DNA of 64,000 nucleotides from Eubacterium sp. 1001713B170207_170306_E7 (GTDB lineage Bacteria; Bacillota; Clostridia; Eubacteriales; Eubacteriaceae), in contig NZ_JADMVE010000001.1 in assembly GCF_015547515.1 (NCBI RefSeq), positions 868,406 through 932,405 on the forward strand, given 5' to 3'. Under the pieces are notes generated by a model. It worked only from the letters and a program-made list of their open reading frames with translations. It had not been told where the DNA came from and did not search any database. The stretch's first letter is position 1. Every line of letters starts with the position of its first letter. The position numbers were made by a program, and so were the translations under genes. Below, piece by piece: positions 61,677 to 64,000 of this stretch.

Positions 61677-62720
61677 TTATCTGGATTCCTGCGGACCAGC
61701 GTGCTTGTGCTGGGACAATGGCATTACGTGTATATTGCTTCGCTGCTCGTTTTCTGCCCAGTAAATGTCATCCGCAACCTTTGCCTCAGGATTAAAGGTG
61801 ACGCCTTCAAAAATATGCTTGATAAATTCTTTATAGCCCACACGGTCAATAAGATGCCCGCCATGAAGATACTCTGGTTTATAATCCAGCGCCCAGGCCG
61901 AAAACTTCTGCCAGTTGGCAAACATTCCCAAGACGACATCCTCGGTTACCCAGTTCATAAAAAGCTTTCCTGAGCGGGGACTCTGCTTGCCGGTACGGCC
62001 ACCCAGGGTAACACGGTATAATTTTTGAGGATCTCTTGTCCAAGCGCTAGTAGGACAGATCAGTGTGCACTCTCCACATCCGACGCAGCAGCAGGCGTCT
62101 TTATCTATCTTCCCGTCTTTATTGAGCGTAAGCACACCGGTAGCGTGGCTCTGACAGGCATCTACGCAGGAGCCACAGCCTATACACCGGTCATAGTCAT
62201 AGATCTGCTTATTAACACCCATAATGCCAAAATCATTAAAATTAGCTTTTACGCAGTCGTTGGGGCATCCCGCAACAGCGACCTTTATATGATAATGGGA
62301 TGGAAAGATCAGCTTTTCAATTTTCTTTGCAAGCTCATAGGTATTGGCGTTTCCTTTTATACAGTGCGTGTTTCCAATACACGCCATAACATTACGCGCC
62401 CCAATGGTGGGGTAACCATAATTATCCGATTCCATTTCGCAATCACAGATTTTTATATCAACCTCTTCAATATAAGCCTGGATATAGCGATTGACCTCTG
62501 GAATATTGTCATATTTGACACCCGGGATATCCAGGGTCTGGCGGGTTCCCATATGAAAGGAGCCATTTCCCCAGCGCTCGCAGATTTCTGCCACTGCCTT
62601 AAGATGCTTCGCCTCGATAACCGCACCGGGCACGCGCATCTGCAGCATAAATTCGCCGGGTACCTTAGATTGCCTGAAACAGTTTGTCCGTACTTTTTTC
62701 ACATCAATATCATGGTTCAT
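61677..62720 (-). CDS. asrC: Anaerobic sulfite reductase subunit C
   Basis: A 347-residue sulfite-reducing subunit. The siroheme/iron-sulfur motif is CIGNTHCIKGNANT with AGCPNDCVK; the ferredoxin insert has CIGCGSCVDACQ and CVGCGECTLICP. It reduces sulfite to sulfide with electrons from AsrA and AsrB. The ATG preceded by GGAGAGG is used; the frame continues 24 codons without support. It is the last gene of asrABC. Confidence 0.95.
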   Translation of the reverse strand: MNHDIDVKKVRTNCFRQSKVPGEFMLQMRVPGAVIEAKHLKAVAEICERWGNGSFHMGTRQTLDIPGVKYDNIPEVNRYIQAYIEEVDIKICDCEMESDNYGYPTIGARNVMACIGNTHCIKGNANTYELAKKIEKLIFPSHYHIKVAVAGCPNDCVKANFNDFGIMGVNKQIYDYDRCIGCGSCVDACQSHATGVLTLNKDGKIDKDACCCVGCGECTLICPTSAWTRDPQKLYRVTLGGRTGKQSPRSGKLFMNWVTEDVVLGMFANWQKFSAWALDYKPEYLHGGHLIDRVGYKEFIKHIFEGVTFNPEAKVADDIYWAENEQRSNIHVMPLSQHKHAGPQESR

Positions 62721-62737
62721 CTTTGCCTCTCCTTTCA

Positions 62738-63529
62738 CTAATCCACCAGGTACTTGGCCTGCGAATAATTGAATACCGGGCCATCCAGACAAACATAGAC
62801 CTCGTCAATCCGGCAGTGCCCACATTTTCCTACTGCGCAGGACATACGGCGTTCGAAGGAAAGCCAGATTTTCTCATCCGGCACACTGTTTTTGACACAC
62901 TCAATGCCTGTAAATTTCATCATTGGCGGCGGCCCTACAAGCACCACCGCATAATTGCCGTTAAATTCAGAAAAAGGCACCTGCGAGACAAACTCTGTCA
63001 CAAAACCCTTATGCCAGCCATCTATTTTTTCGTTATCGAGGGTATAAAGGGTCGAAAAGGATTGACGCCAGCTTTCCAATTCCTGGCGAAAAACAATTCC
63101 CGCTTCATTTTTAAACCCGCAGATCAAGTTCACGCTCTCAACATAATCTGGATTTTCCATAAAAAAATGAAGCATGCTGCGGACCGGTGCCAGACCAGTT
63201 CCACCTGTAATAACGACCATATGCTTTCCTTTAAACTGTTCAACCGGCCAGCCATTGCCATAAGCGCCGCGGAGGAACAGCTCATCACCTGGCTGTTTTT
63301 CAAAGATTTCATCGGTAACCTTTCCCACAGAGCGTATCGTGAAGTCCAGCCAGCCATCACCAAAAGAACTCACGGAAATGGGAGCTTCACCGATTTTGGG
63401 AAGCGAGAGCTGAAAAAACTGCCCATGCCTGGGCAGAATATCGGTTTCTACCCTAAAGGTATACTCATGTTGGCTTTCCTGTTTGATATTTATGATTTTA
63501 CAGGCCTGCGGCTGCATAATATTTACCAT
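62738..63529 (-). CDS. asrB: Anaerobic sulfite reductase subunit B
   Basis: A 263-residue ferredoxin-NADP+ reductase-type subunit. FAD-site R-x-Y-S equivalent is near PISVSSFG; NAD(P)H-site GGTGLAPVRSMLHFF and a 2Fe-2S loop CAVGKCGHCRIDEVYVC at the C-terminus. It passes electrons from NADH to the sulfite site. The ATG nine bases after GGAGG is chosen over an upstream one. Confidence 0.95.
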   Translation of the reverse strand: MVNIMQPQACKIINIKQESQHEYTFRVETDILPRHGQFFQLSLPKIGEAPISVSSFGDGWLDFTIRSVGKVTDEIFEKQPGDELFLRGAYGNGWPVEQFKGKHMVVITGGTGLAPVRSMLHFFMENPDYVESVNLICGFKNEAGIVFRQELESWRQSFSTLYTLDNEKIDGWHKGFVTEFVSQVPFSEFNGNYAVVLVGPPPMMKFTGIECVKNSVPDEKIWLSFERRMSCAVGKCGHCRIDEVYVCLDGPVFNYSQAKYLVD

Positions 63530-63530
63530 T

Positions 63531-64000
63531 TTAACGTACCTCCTGTGCTTTTGCTTCAATTTGTATCTCATCAATAGCCTGGGACATCTTGTTAACTGTA
63601 GCTGTGATGGAAATAAATTCTGGACAGCGGCTGATACAGCGCCCGCAGCCTACACACATATGGTAGTCCTTAAACCGTGCCTTATAATCGTGAAATTTGT
63701 GCAGCACCTTATAGCGCATGCGGTCACCGGCGGTTGGCCTGAAGGACATGCCCCCAGCCATATCGGTAAAGCCACTGATCTGACAGGAGGCAGCGGTACG
63801 CTTCCTTTCTCCGACATTCGTATTTTCATTGTAGATAACATCGGTTGTTGTAAAACAAGTGCAAGTACTGCAGGCTATCGTACATGCGCCGCAGGAAACG
63901 CAGCGCTTGTCAAATTCCTTCCACATGGGATGTACCTTCAGCTTTGACAAAACCTCCCGGTCATTAATCTCTGGTACTTCAAGCATCAGCTCATTTTCTT
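63531..64000 (-). CDS. asrA: Anaerobic sulfite reductase subunit A (partial)
   Basis: The C-terminal part of AsrA (about 156 residues). The frame is open to the right edge, so the gene begins outside the window. Two [4Fe-4S] motifs are present: CVSCGACTIACSTCTC and CVGCGRCISRCPE. Family length (about 340 residues) suggests half is missing. Ends two bases before asrB, in the same operon. Confidence 0.93.
   Translation of the reverse strand, partial: ENELMLEVPEINDREVLSKLKVHPMWKEFDKRCVSCGACTIACSTCTCFTTTDVIYNENTNVGERKRTAASCQISGFTDMAGGMSFRPTAGDRMRYKVLHKFHDYKARFKDYHMCVGCGRCISRCPEFISITATVNKMSQAIDEIQIEAKAQEVR

Noticed and set aside
62025-63577. Plus-strand open frames of 238 and 297 codons opposite asrC and asrB
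   Set aside because: They mirror genes with conserved iron-sulfur and flavin motifs, have no recognisable domain and no ribosome site.
1-64000. CRISPR arrays, rRNA, tRNA, insertion sequences
   Set aside because: Read through on both strands; no regularly spaced repeats, clover-leaf patterns, transposase genes or rRNA motifs were found.

Overview
The window is a dense, mostly housekeeping stretch of a low-to-moderate GC, anaerobic Firmicutes chromosome. The best fit is the Eubacterium limosum/callanderi group of acetogens (an inference, not proven here). Supporting signs are a V/A-type ATP synthase operon whose K subunit carries Na+ ligands, anaerobic sulfite reductase genes (asrABC), T-box control of tRNA synthetases, preQ1 and TPP riboswitches, and Clostridia-style regulators. 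I see no rRNA, tRNA, CRISPR array, transposase or prophage. About 68 genes are called, and asrA is cut by the right edge.

Layout. 0.1-3.2 kb: a TSCPD protein, an orphan amino-acid binding lipoprotein, a second lipoprotein and an AraC/GyrI-like regulator. 3.2-8.1 kb: minus-strand clusters (HAD phosphatase, DUF1648, MBL hydrolase; then a membrane protein, threonine aldolase, flavin-type oxidoreductase fold, YbaK-like deacylase). 8.2-10.3 kb: small metallopeptidase, lipoprotein and MerR regulator, separated by copies of a repeated hairpin. 10.5-17.9 kb: arginine biosynthesis, with argGH facing argCJBD across a 351-bp control region holding good promoters and candidate ArgR sites. 18.2-26.7 kb: nine-gene V/A-type ATPase operon (ntpFIKECGABD order). 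27-31 kb: zinc-ribbon protein, GIY-YIG protein, K+ channel, MBL lipoprotein and a leucine-rich-repeat protein. 31-37.3 kb: ilvA, then DUF3006, murT-like, gatD-like, mnmA-like and glmM. 37.3-39.1 kb: preQ1-I riboswitch controlling a nucleoside hydrolase and an ECF S-component, which looks like queuosine salvage. 39.2-43 kb: HD phosphohydrolase, self-regulated TetR with a flavoprotein, a Xer-type recombinase behind a 40-nt palindrome, and lexA. 43.1-55.3 kb (minus): zapA, dprA, T-box-pheST, SpoU methyltransferase, Ktr/Trk K+ uptake, infC-rpmI-rplT and T-box-thrS. 55.4-64 kb: DUF445, FUSC exporter, TPP riboswitch-thiW, DtxR and TetR regulators sharing an operator design, DUF3795, GNAT, asrCBA.

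Most notable: (1) a MurT/GatD-like pair in which the amidotransferase subunit has lost both its nucleophile Cys and its catalytic His, the partner ligase lacks the usual matching motifs, and both abut a 2-thiouridylase-like gene with no spacing; (2) the preQ1-riboswitch queuosine-salvage unit; (3) a perfect 18-bp-arm palindrome with dif-like geometry directly before a tyrosine recombinase; (4) Na+-type ligands in the ATPase rotor; (5) matching AGTGAAT-N2-ATTCA dyads on two regulator promoters.
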